Assembly (NCBI RefSeq): GCF_026319325.1
Contig: NZ_JAPDMU010000007.1
Location: 1 to 48,254 of the forward strand
Direction: 5' to 3'
Source of the DNA: Methylophaga sp. OBS3
GTDB lineage: Bacteria > Pseudomonadota > Gammaproteobacteria > Nitrosococcales > Methylophagaceae
DNA: 48,254 bases
The stretch's first letter is position 1. Each line of letters begins with the position of its first letter. A program made the translations under genes and the position numbers. Under the pieces are notes generated by a model that searched no databases, was not told where the DNA came from, and was given only the letters and a program-made list of their open reading frames with translations. Positions 26,327 to 33,760 of this stretch are shown in pieces.

Positions 26327-26782
26327 CTACGAAGTTTGAGATTTAAAACCTTCATATACTGGTTTTAGTCTGCAGTGTAAAAAAGCTTCCAGAAGATTCA
26401 GGACAAAAACCCCATAATTTGCATCAACAAATAAACTGGTTCGTGCCGTATTATTTTTTATCCAGTCAGCAATATTCTTCTCGTTCACATTATGAGACTT
26501 CGCAAACTCTTCATCATTCACTAATGACCTAGCTAATGTGCTTTTTGCAGCTTTCGCAGAGTAGTGCTGACTGGTAAACCGTAGTTTACTTTTACTCCCT
26601 GCCTTACCAATTTTTAATACGCTATCACCATAGTGAAAGATATAAATTGCCGAAAAGCCATTCCGCCATTTTGGTACTTGATGGGGAACACCAGTGACTT
26701 CAAAGTGAATAACGTAATCACCCGGGTTCAAGCCAGATAGTTCGAGTACTTTTTTGAAATCATTAATCAATAACTCGATCAT
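26327..26782 (-). CDS. GIY-YIG-like nuclease domain protein
   Basis: This 151-residue protein has the GIY-YIG fold signature in divergent form: AIYIF (45-49), VLKIGKAG (55-62), catalytic-type Arg68 in LRFTSQHY, and Glu132 in LNLLEAFLHCRLKPVYEG. The SQHY...AKSTLARSL segment resembles a known subset of stand-alone GIY-YIG proteins. Its ATG overlaps the stop of the HEPN gene (ATGA), so the two are coupled. It could cut nucleic acid as an effector. Confidence 0.75.
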   Translation of the reverse strand: MIELLINDFKKVLELSGLNPGDYVIHFEVTGVPHQVPKWRNGFSAIYIFHYGDSVLKIGKAGSKSKLRFTSQHYSAKAAKSTLARSLVNDEEFAKSHNVNEKNIADWIKNNTARTSLFVDANYGVFVLNLLEAFLHCRLKPVYEGFKSQTS

Positions 26783-27429
26783 TCAGTAACCACTGGATAT
26801 ACAGCACTTCCCCATAACTCACTTGGATTTGTCATCATTAAAGAAATCACCAAAGGAACAACCTCTTTCATGATTTTCACTGCGTCCAAAATTTGAGATC
26901 GATTCACTTTACCCTGCCAAGTTGAACCACCGTGTACTAATTGATTTCTCAAAATATATAAGCGACTAAAAATAATTGATAGAACAGAAAGAATATCGTT
27001 AGAAGCCAACGCTTTATTAGCAGCATTCTTACTTAATGCAAACTTATTTTTAAACTCATCTTCAGTAATAACGTTATTTTGAAACTGCCAAAATGCTGAA
27101 AAAACGTATGGGTTATCAATCAACACTCGGATAGCACCAGAGTAATGCTTCCAAATCAGTGAATAAAAAAGTTTATCTTTATCTAATGAGACTAACTTTT
27201 CTAGAAATAGAACAAAGTGCTTTTGTTCTGAAAACTCTCGTGAATCTATTTCAGATGCATATGCTGCATTGAATGCAATCCAGAGAAAAATGAATTGTGC
27301 ATCAGGATCATCAGATTCATTTTCAGCTTTGTCGAGCCAACTCAATGCACGGTGAACTCGTAAACCTAGACTTTCAGGAAAGCTATCACGATGTAACCTT
27401 TGATAACTCTTTAATTCTTGATGCTTCAT
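26779..27429 (-). CDS. HEPN-domain putative ribonuclease
   Basis: This 216-residue all-helical protein has FIFLWIAFNAAYA (46-58) and the R-x4-H motif RNQLVH (161-166) followed by GGSTW. This matches HEPN proteins of the ApeA-like/Apea group, in which the motif forms the RNase active site in a dimer. An AAAGGG site precedes the ATG. It is the middle gene of a three-gene unit behind operator 3. RNase activity is inferred from the motif. Confidence 0.75.
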   Translation of the reverse strand: MKHQELKSYQRLHRDSFPESLGLRVHRALSWLDKAENESDDPDAQFIFLWIAFNAAYASEIDSREFSEQKHFVLFLEKLVSLDKDKLFYSLIWKHYSGAIRVLIDNPYVFSAFWQFQNNVITEDEFKNKFALSKNAANKALASNDILSVLSIIFSRLYILRNQLVHGGSTWQGKVNRSQILDAVKIMKEVVPLVISLMMTNPSELWGSAVYPVVTE

Positions 27430-27495
27430 TGAAGATCCCTTTCATTGCTGTAAAACATAATCCATGTTCTTTATTAACAAACTTTCTAACGAAGT

Positions 27496-27837
27496 TTATA
27501 TGTCTTCATCAACAAACTCATGATCATAACTGACAAAGATATAATCGCCCTCTCTATCGACGGATATTAGCCCTGATGCTGACTTTGACAGCGCCTTTCG
27601 TACTTTGGCTTCTAATTGTTTATCTGTGTGATGCCCCATTTTAGAAGCTTCAATACTCATGCAACAAACTTTTAAATCTTTATGAACTGATTCATTAGGT
27701 GATTCTGCCAGCATCGGCTTTGAACATCTTAAATACTCAATAATATTGCATTCATGGCCATCGAGTGTTGAGACACTGTCAGATAACTTTTCCCAATATG
27801 TAGTTGTTAAGTTTGGTTCGAATTGCTTTGAGTACAT
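27496..27837 (-). CDS. Hypothetical first gene of the HEPN/GIY-YIG operon
   Basis: About 113 residues from the ATG at 27835-27837 (AAGGA site 7 bases upstream; an ATG three codons earlier has none). No known domain is recognised; a helical region (TDKQLEAKVRKALSKSASG) precedes an acidic C-terminus (YDHEFVDEDI). It is separated from the HEPN gene by 66 bp. By position it could be an antitoxin or adaptor for the downstream nucleases. Confidence 0.65.
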   Translation of the reverse strand: MYSKQFEPNLTTTYWEKLSDSVSTLDGHECNIIEYLRCSKPMLAESPNESVHKDLKVCCMSIEASKMGHHTDKQLEAKVRKALSKSASGLISVDREGDYIFVSYDHEFVDEDI

Positions 27838-27889
27838 ATGAAGCATCCTTCATTAAAAGGTTAATATGCTTCGAATATAGCTACACTTA

Positions 27890-27906
27890 ACGACAGAAAT
27901 TGTCGT
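27890..27906. promoter_or_regulatory. WYL-regulator operator 3
   Basis: ACGACA-GAAAT-TGTCGT is a perfect 6-bp dyad with a 5-nt spacer, 53 bp upstream of the start at 27837. It sits between the 3' end of the gene at 27908-28516 and the HEPN/GIY-YIG unit, so it can only act on the latter. Confidence 0.7.
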
Positions 27907-27907
27907 C

Positions 27908-28516
27908 TTACTTATTTGCTAAACCTTTCTTTCCCAAAGAGAACATTATCAATTCTATCGCCCGATATGTTGTCACCTCGTAATTTAAAATAGAACTGAC
28001 TAACTTTTTTAAATAGTCATCATTTTGCATATCATCTTGAGCAAGCTTACAGAGTAGATTCATGTAATTTGTGAAGTTTTTAGGATTATTTAAGTAATAT
28101 TGTGACGGTTCTTTATTTTCATTAGATAGTAAATAACGTGCAACGCGACTATCCCAAATGGCATATTTATTTGGTGCAATAAAGTGAAGTAACTTAGATA
28201 CGCCAACCAAGCTGTTATTGGTGACTTTACTCAATACCAAAACTTCCTCAATGCTAAGTTCATCTGCTTCTTCAGAACCTCTCATTCGGTTAATGCTGAT
28301 TTCAATATCATCACTAACCTCACAAGCCGTTTTGTTTATAGTTGGCATCCAGGCATAGGTAAAGTTTGCCCCAATGAAAATATCACTTTTCGTTAAATAC
28401 GCTTTACTATCAAAAAACTTCAGAAATTCAATATATGTAAAGTGGTAACTATCATTTGAGTTAAGCAGTTCCGTTGCTTTGTTTGAATCAGCCAGCAAAT
28501 CCTCGTATGTGATCAT
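27908..28516 (-). CDS. Hypothetical helical protein, 202 residues
   Basis: This is a soluble, helix-rich protein of unknown family. A recognisable segment, NNSLVGVSKLLHFIAPNKYAIWDSRVARYL (115-144), resembles helix-hairpin-helix-like cores found in uncharacterised proteins of defence and mobile loci, but I cannot name it. It ends immediately before operator 3 and has no copy of the dyad in its own upstream region, so it is probably independent of the WYL regulator. Confidence 0.65.
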   Translation of the reverse strand: MITYEDLLADSNKATELLNSNDSYHFTYIEFLKFFDSKAYLTKSDIFIGANFTYAWMPTINKTACEVSDDIEISINRMRGSEEADELSIEEVLVLSKVTNNSLVGVSKLLHFIAPNKYAIWDSRVARYLLSNENKEPSQYYLNNPKNFTNYMNLLCKLAQDDMQNDDYLKKLVSSILNYEVTTYRAIELIMFSLGKKGLANK

Positions 28517-28716
28517 CTCTCACCAACTCACAAAATGTAATAACGAACGCGATTATAGATATCTTGAATATTTTTTATATAGATTATTCATCAAGATACC
28601 AACAACTAACAGACACAAATAAACTAAGTGATAACACCCCAAATTTTTTATCAAATTTTAGACTAGTCAACTTTTGACCGAATGTTAATCGCGAAAGTAC
28701 GATGATCTAGTCTTTG

Positions 28717-29214
28717 TTACTGATCCCAATAAAATTCATCAAGATCTTCAAAAGAAACGCCCATTTCCTTAACTAAGTAATCAAAAAAGTTGTACCCACT
28801 TGGTAAAGAGTAGTGGTTTTGAATATCAATTTGTCTTGAGTTAGTACTTTCTTTCCAAATTGATTTTATTGCACTTTTTAATTTAAACCCTTCTCTAAAG
28901 GTTGGAACTGACGGATATCTAACCCTCAGGTGAAAGTGAATCTGTCTCTTGTATTCCAAACCAAACTGGATTGCTACATCACTTGGTTTTTCTTTTCTAA
29001 TTTTTTTTAATGCGTTCTTACCAAATGCTTTTTTCTGCAATTTTGAAAAAAATTCATTCAAACAAAAAAATGCATAATTCTTACCTACTTTGTATGGAAA
29101 AGTTAAGGTAACTGAATAAACATATCCATACTCATCACTGAATTCTTTGTATGCTTCCTTTGTTGCCTGATTTAAGGATTGAATACTGTAATTTGAGACA
29201 TTGGGACTCAACAT
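28717..29214 (-). CDS. HUH-type replication-associated protein (rolling-circle Rep-like)
   Basis: About 165 residues from the ATG at 29212-29214, which overlaps the AlpA-like stop; a longer frame reaches 29262. Motif-like blocks are VYSVTLTFPY (motif 1 region), QIHFHLRVRYP (HUH: His-Phe-His) and a late FFDYLVKEMG with a Tyr/Lys pair. The order fits small Rep/inovirus Gp2-like HUH endonucleases. It is short for the family, so partial decay is possible. Together with AlpA it forms a small satellite-type module near the right end of the element. Confidence 0.6.
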   Translation of the reverse strand: MLSPNVSNYSIQSLNQATKEAYKEFSDEYGYVYSVTLTFPYKVGKNYAFFCLNEFFSKLQKKAFGKNALKKIRKEKPSDVAIQFGLEYKRQIHFHLRVRYPSVPTFREGFKLKSAIKSIWKESTNSRQIDIQNHYSLPSGYNFFDYLVKEMGVSFEDLDEFYWDQ

Positions 29215-29390
29215 TTTCCCAATGCCTCTTCTTGCCAAGCTAATACTTCTGACTCTAGCCACCTAACAGTGTTAGAGGCCAATTGTTTTCCCCGTGGAAA
29301 CTCTTCACTCTCCATCCATCTATATATAGTGCTTCTTGAAACACTGAATATTTTTGTCAAATCTTTTGCTGTCAGTAATTTATCGTTCAT
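29208..29390 (-). CDS. AlpA-family excisionase/regulator
   Basis: This is a 60-residue winged helix-turn-helix of MerR/AlpA type (LLTAKDLTKIFSVSRSTIYRWMESEEFPRGKQL). The start is the ATG at 29388-29390 behind AAGGA; an ATG 18 codons upstream gives a longer, less likely form. AlpA proteins regulate integrase or act as excisionases in P4-like islands. It lies about 450 bp from the right attachment site. Confidence 0.88.
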   Translation of the reverse strand: MNDKLLTAKDLTKIFSVSRSTIYRWMESEEFPRGKQLASNTVRWLESEVLAWQEEALGKC

Positions 29391-29630
29391 CTTTTTCCTT
29401 CTTATTCTTATTATTTTTTTGTGAACATTTATATTTAGTAACATCCATTTTTAAACATTGAAGACGGATGCAATTTGTTGCTGCTGCATAGTTATTTATG
29501 TGACAAAAATTCAAAATCTCATTATTTTTTAACGCTTTTTACGATTAAAAATAAATAAACAATCTATTATTTCGATAGAAATACGCAAAAAGAAGCCTTT
29601 GAGAACAAAAGTTCATCACCTTGAACACCA

Positions 29631-29710
29631 GGAAAAGGAAAAGGAAAAGGAAAAGGAAAAGGAAAAGGAAAAGGAAAAGGAAAAGGAAAAGGAAAAGGAA
29701 AAGGAAAAGG
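29631..29710 (+). repeat. Hexanucleotide tandem array (GGAAAA)x13
   Basis: There are eighty bases of uninterrupted GGAAAA, 13.3 units without a mismatch, purine-only on the plus strand. All three plus frames stay open (Gly-Lys, Glu-Lys or Lys-Arg repeats), but no good start codon or ribosome site lies upstream. Such perfect arrays mutate by slippage, so the copy number is probably variable between isolates. Confidence 0.95.
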
Positions 29711-29718
29711 ATGGTAAT

Positions 29719-29742
29719 TGTTTACTAAAATGTTTACTGATT
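29719..29742 (+). repeat. Tandem 12-bp repeats, likely integrase arm-type sites (right end)
   Basis: TGTTTACTAAAA (29719-29730) and TGTTTACTGATT (29731-29742) match the paired TGTTTACTGATT at the left end of the element and lie 55 bp inside the tRNA att site. Paired direct repeats at both ends fit arm-type sites of the 10700-11938 integrase. Confidence 0.65.
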
Positions 29743-29796
29743 TTAATTCACTAAACTAAAAATAAAATCAGAAAGCAACCAGACCCTTATTTATAC

Positions 29797-29873
29797 TGGC
29801 GTCCCCGGCAGGAGTCGAACCTGCGACCTTCCCCTTAGGAGGGGGACGCTCTATCCAGCTGAGCTACGAGGAC
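29797..29873 (-). tRNA. tRNA-Arg(CCU), intact, island integration site
   Basis: This is a 77-nt cloverleaf including an encoded CCA (29797-29799). The acceptor stem is GTCCTCG/CGGGGAC with one T-G pair; D-stem GCTC/GAGC; anticodon stem TCCCC/GGGGA with loop CTCCTAA (anticodon CCT); T-stem GCAGG/CCTGC with loop TTCGACT. This is the only complete copy in the window. Its 3' half is duplicated at 10472-10523, and its 5' half at 32281-32337 and 38344-38385, so both halves have been rebuilt by incoming elements. Confidence 0.97.
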
Positions 29874-29884
29874 AATGGCTGGGC

Positions 29885-29890
29885 ATTATA
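29885..29890 (-). promoter_or_regulatory. -10 box of the tRNA-Arg promoter
   Basis: On the minus strand TATAAT is followed by GCCC, a GC-rich discriminator typical of stringently controlled tRNA promoters, 11 bp before the tRNA 5' end. The same TATAATGCCCA is kept beside both 5'-half copies (32281-32337, and just beyond 38385). No strong -35 is evident. Confidence 0.7.
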
Positions 29891-30166
29891 ACAGGCGATG
29901 AAATCGGCTTTGAGTCGCATTGTATGAACCGGCTGCTAAACGGCGGTTGGTGATGGACACAATGACATGCCCCCTCTCCCCCTGAATCTATGCCTGAAAA
30001 AGCCAACACCTCGAAATCAGGGCTTATCACGCATATTTGATACCTTTTTTGTTGCCCGAAACAAGCTTGCAGCGAAGAGATGGCTTTGTTAGTTTAATTG
30101 AAGCTTGGCCTGCCATTGTGTGCCCGCCATATGGAAATGAATCTTACCTAAAAAGGAGGCGCACTA

Positions 30167-32224
30167 ATGCGCAATGTTATGCCCGTCAGACATCCACCAA
30201 CACTACTCTCCATTGCCATCTCTATTGCCCTCAGCGCTCCGGCCTATGCCGCTAGTTTTACGATTGAAAATGGTGAGACAGTTACGAGCGGACAAACCCT
30301 CAACGACAATGAAACCGGCACTATTGAAGCAGGTGGTGAGCTCAGCACATCGGGCATCATCCCTATTCTGGTCCCCGGCGACAATGTTATTATCGAGAAC
30401 AATGGCAGCATCAAAACTAGTGGTGATTATGAAGAGGCCATTTATTCATATTCATCAAGCGAAAATACCACTATCCATAATAGCGGCAGCATAACAACCA
30501 GTGGTAATTATGCGCGTGGCATTTACTCACAAGGCAGCAATGCCACCATCAACAATAGCGGCAAAGTAGAAACCTTTGGCTATTTTGCTAATGGTATTGA
30601 GTCCCGCGGCGAAAATGGGATTATTTCAAACAGCGGTAGTATATCAATCAATGACGAGCTAGGAGCCGGCATCTTTGTCATAGGTATCAACAGCACTATA
30701 GACAACAGCGGCAATATTACAAATAGCGCCTATAACAATGATGGAATTTATACATCTGGTTCAAACGCCATCATTAGCAACAGCGGCGATATTTCGATGG
30801 GCGGAGTACAATCTAATGGCATAGTGGCCTTTGGTAATGACAGCAATATTCATAACAGTGGCAAAATCACTACTACCGGCTCATTTTCAAGCGGCATTGC
30901 TGCATTTGGCGAAAACTCAGTAACTAACAATTCAGGCACCATCATGACCAGCGGTAACGATGCACGAAGCATTTTATCAACTGGCAACAACGCCATTATC
31001 AATAACAGCGGCCTTGTGTCAGCAACAGGCGTTGATTCCTATGCCATTCTGGGCGATTCCAATGACATCACGCTTAATCTTTTGTCTGGCTCTCAAATCA
31101 TTGGCCGAATTGATTTGGGTGATGATGGTGGCGATAACGATACCGCCAATGTTTATGCCGATGGCATATCTTCTCAACTCACTTTTGAAAATACCGAAAA
31201 CATTAACCTGTTCGGCACCGGTGTAGTATCGGGCAATACGGTTATCAGCGTCGACCCTACAGGTGAATCCACCCGCGGTGTTGCCCTGGCCGGTATGACT
31301 TCATCTATTCATAATGTGATTGGTCAGCGTATGTCTCAAACCGCACCACTCAAACCCGTACAGCTGGCAGCGCTTGAATTATCGCCCGGTATGTACTTTG
31401 AAGAACATAAACCGGTCGCTTGGGCACAGGTTTTTGGCGGCAGGTTTGACCGAGACGCCGAAGGCAGCGCCCTTGGCTATGACCATAACCATGTCGGGAT
31501 GAACTTCGGTTATGAGTGGGATATAAGTGGTCACCGGGCAGGTTTAATGGGTGGTATTGTTCGTAGCAAGACAGATACCCAGACCGCATCATTTGAAACG
31601 GAAGCAGATAACTATTACATCGGCGCTTATGCCAACCGTAAAACCCATGGTTTGAATATCACTGGTTCCTTGATTGCCGGTTACGGCGACCATGAAAATG
31701 ACAGGCTTGTTGTAGATAACCTGAATGGTTTTGAAACAGCCAAGTCTGACTTTAATAGCTGGTTTATCAGTCCCGGTGTCACTCTTGGTTCTGCCTTTAC
31801 CGTTAATGAACGTATTGAGCTACGCCCATCTGTCAGCGTCAATTACAGCATTGCTTGGCTGGATGGTTACCGTGAGTCAGGCACCACCAGTTCCAATCTG
31901 AGCATTGATGACAGAAAAGCCAAGGCATTAACCGCCCGGGCACAACTCGCCGCCGCCTATCAGTTTGATGAGGCCAGTGAGTTTGAATTCCGGGTGGGAA
32001 TGAACTCACGCCATACCAATGATGATGACAGCAAAGTCAGCATTGCCGGCAGTCAGTTCAAGTTTGCAACAGCAGGTGATGAGAGTGTCACTGGTGGTTT
32101 TGCTGGGGCGAGCTTACGTGTCGCTACTGAGAACAATCTGAGTCTGATTGCCGATATGGAGTTCGGTGGTAACAGTGATGAGAACTACGCGGCAGGCAGT
32201 ATCAGTCTGGAGTATGTGTTTTAA
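30167..32224 (+). CDS. Autotransporter adhesin-like protein (AidA-type repeats, C-terminal beta-barrel)
   Basis: This 685-residue protein has a signal peptide (1-28, ending APAYA). The passenger is about ten imperfect repeats of 20-25 residues with NNSGSITTSG-like cores (parallel beta-helix), then a linker (STRGVALAGMTSSIHNV). A type V beta-barrel of about 275 residues (from VAWAQVFGG) ends in the required aromatic (EYVF). A perfect AAGGAGG site precedes the ATG. The gene lies between two copies of the tRNA 5' half, so it is probably cargo of the second element. Its closest visible relative is the truncated gene at 46193. Confidence 0.92.
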   Translation: MRNVMPVRHPPTLLSIAISIALSAPAYAASFTIENGETVTSGQTLNDNETGTIEAGGELSTSGIIPILVPGDNVIIENNGSIKTSGDYEEAIYSYSSSENTTIHNSGSITTSGNYARGIYSQGSNATINNSGKVETFGYFANGIESRGENGIISNSGSISINDELGAGIFVIGINSTIDNSGNITNSAYNNDGIYTSGSNAIISNSGDISMGGVQSNGIVAFGNDSNIHNSGKITTTGSFSSGIAAFGENSVTNNSGTIMTSGNDARSILSTGNNAIINNSGLVSATGVDSYAILGDSNDITLNLLSGSQIIGRIDLGDDGGDNDTANVYADGISSQLTFENTENINLFGTGVVSGNTVISVDPTGESTRGVALAGMTSSIHNVIGQRMSQTAPLKPVQLAALELSPGMYFEEHKPVAWAQVFGGRFDRDAEGSALGYDHNHVGMNFGYEWDISGHRAGLMGGIVRSKTDTQTASFETEADNYYIGAYANRKTHGLNITGSLIAGYGDHENDRLVVDNLNGFETAKSDFNSWFISPGVTLGSAFTVNERIELRPSVSVNYSIAWLDGYRESGTTSSNLSIDDRKAKALTARAQLAAAYQFDEASEFEFRVGMNSRHTNDDDSKVSIAGSQFKFATAGDESVTGGFAGASLRVATENNLSLIADMEFGGNSDENYAAGSISLEYVF

Positions 32225-32247
32225 ACCACCAACACATTATTGAATAG

Positions 32248-32273
32248 AGCCTCAACAATGTTGGGGCTTTTTT
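32248..32273 (+). terminator. Rho-independent terminator after the autotransporter
   Basis: AGCCTCAAC-AAT-GTTGGGGCT forms a 9-bp stem (one G-T pair) with a 3-nt loop followed by six T residues, 24 bp after the stop codon. Confidence 0.88.
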
Positions 32274-32280
32274 ATGTCAG

Positions 32281-32337
32281 CGCTCTATCCAGCTGAGCTA
32301 CGAGGACAATGGCTGGGCATTATAACAGGCGATGAAA
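32281..32337 (-). repeat. Second copy of tRNA-Arg 5' half with its promoter
   Basis: These 57 bases are identical to 29847-29903 and include the tRNA D-arm, acceptor 5' strand and TATAAT -10 box. Beyond the identity both flanks remain similar but diverged (CGGCTT...), so the copy came from a related, not identical, tRNA upstream region. It lacks the anticodon core, so it is not a functional tRNA. Confidence 0.9.
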
Positions 32338-32467
32338 CCGGCTTCGAAGCTGGTGGTTTTAGCCGGCGGCTGAGCGACGGTTGGGCAGAGGATACTAAAG
32401 ACCCTTGATAGCTATGTTTTTATTAAAAATAGAACTGTTGCCAAGTTGAATGTAATTTAGTCAGTAT

Positions 32468-32857
32468 TCAAGATTCATTTACAACGGAAAACTGCGAGGC
32501 AGATTCTACAAGTTTAATGATGTCCTTGGCTTTTGTAAGTGTCTGCACAAACTTACTCCGAGAGAAGTCATCCTCGAGATTATAATCAGCATCTACCCTG
32601 TTATTTCTACAGAGCTGAAGTCTATGACCTATTTTCTTTTCATGGGGATCGTTGGAAGCTTTTAGGGTGTTAATTAATCTGGCATGTGTGCCTTGGTTGG
32701 GGAATCTAGCTTCATCTGCTTGGTGACAGTCACGCACTGCATAGTATGCTGCATAATAAGACCGGCCCGCGAGGATACGATAATCAAGCTCACATTTTGA
32801 GTTAGGTTGCTCCCTATCTATCCACTCAATAAGATCCTTGTAGCTTATTGCCATCAA
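32468..32857 (-). CDS. HEPN-like small protein of a two-gene (toxin-antitoxin-like) unit
   Basis: This 129-residue helical protein has RSYYAAYYAVRDCHQ (31-45) and CRNNRVDADYNLED (about 83-96), the R-x2-R-x2-ADY signature of a HEPN-like family often beside mobile elements. It starts 10 bp after the stop of the upstream 269-residue gene, so they form one unit. Members of this family are often toxins or helper proteins; no function is proven. Confidence 0.65.
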   Translation of the reverse strand: MMAISYKDLIEWIDREQPNSKCELDYRILAGRSYYAAYYAVRDCHQADEARFPNQGTHARLINTLKASNDPHEKKIGHRLQLCRNNRVDADYNLEDDFSRSKFVQTLTKAKDIIKLVESASQFSVVNES

Positions 32858-32867
32858 ACTCTCCGTG

Positions 32868-33677
32868 TCATTCCGAAGGTATAAAACTTCCGCTGAAGCT
32901 GGACAAGAAATTATCGCTAAACTCTAGCTCAACGAGTTCATCGATTAGTTCGTCATTAAGCTTTGAGACAACTTCCTCATCAGCTTTCACAAGTATATCC
33001 CTTACCAAGTTTTCTTCGGGAGAAATCCACTCATTGAGTATTGATGGGAGTATATGGGCACTTTTGAGAATGGTATTCATAACAGATGCGTAGAGCGTGA
33101 CTTCGGACTTTTGCAATTCCTTAGTATCGATCAGCTCGTATACTCTGATTATGTTCTTCATCTCAGCAACATCAAGAGGTTCTGCTCCCTCAATCTCGTC
33201 GAGAAACCGACTAGAGAATTGACTTGCAAGTTGATAATCACCAGTAAATGCTTTGTTATAAGCCATTTTCCTGAGACTGTTTGCATAATCGATGTGATTC
33301 TCAATCATCACATGCAGAACATCGGATTGTTCTTCAAGCAGATAACTGATTGCCAAGGAAGAAGCGAAATTTGACAGCACAAAAGTATCAAGTGGCGCTA
33401 GCCTCTTGGCCTTCTCGTGAAAATCAATCATGCCATCGATATTACCGCACACGCACTCGATTGCTCCTAGGACTGTGTATCCCTCTGCGGGGTCTGCTTT
33501 CAATAGAGCGTTAGCGTCTTTTTTCAAGCTCGCAATAAGAAGTTCGTTGCGAGAATCGTCTAAGAATGCTTCATTAAGCCGATCAATCAGCTTATTGCCA
33601 ATTGTTTGGGCAGCTTGTGCCATCGCGAATAAAATCCGTTTATGATTACTAAACAAGTATAAGATACTACGAAGCAA
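32868..33677 (-). CDS. Hypothetical helical-repeat protein paired with the HEPN-like protein
   Basis: Up to 269 residues; an internal ATG 18 codons in (MAQAAQTIGNK) is a likelier start, since the first residues are basic and unrelated in character. The protein is all-helical with TPR-like patterns (ANALLKADPAEGYTVLGAIE, AYNKAFTGDYQLASQFSS) and an acidic C-terminus. No known domain is recognised. It could be the partner that neutralises or directs the downstream HEPN-like protein. Confidence 0.6.
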   Translation of the reverse strand: MLRSILYLFSNHKRILFAMAQAAQTIGNKLIDRLNEAFLDDSRNELLIASLKKDANALLKADPAEGYTVLGAIECVCGNIDGMIDFHEKAKRLAPLDTFVLSNFASSLAISYLLEEQSDVLHVMIENHIDYANSLRKMAYNKAFTGDYQLASQFSSRFLDEIEGAEPLDVAEMKNIIRVYELIDTKELQKSEVTLYASVMNTILKSAHILPSILNEWISPEENLVRDILVKADEEVVSKLNDELIDELVELEFSDNFLSSFSGSFIPSE

Positions 33678-33760
33678 AGATTCGTTTCAAAAAATCTTTA
33701 CCCTTGGCTTCCTACCTTGGCTTGCTAAACTGGCCTTAAAACCAGCTACAGAGTCGTTTA

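Larger units (their letters stand above)
29391..29796. other. Gene-poor right end of the first element
   Basis: About 400 bp hold no confident gene. They contain the GGAAAA hexamer array (29631-29710) and the right arm-type repeats (29719-29742), and lead into the tRNA. AT-rich DNA at 29490-29600 probably holds the promoter for the AlpA/Rep pair, but no clear boxes can be fixed. Confidence 0.6.

Noticed and set aside
29631..29710. Possible CRISPR or coding repeat
   Set aside because: Six-base units without spacers are not CRISPR, and no start codon with a ribosome site precedes the open Glu-Lys/Gly-Lys/Lys-Arg frames.
32281..32337. Second functional tRNA-Arg
   Set aside because: Only the 5' half is present; the anticodon arm and 3' half are missing.
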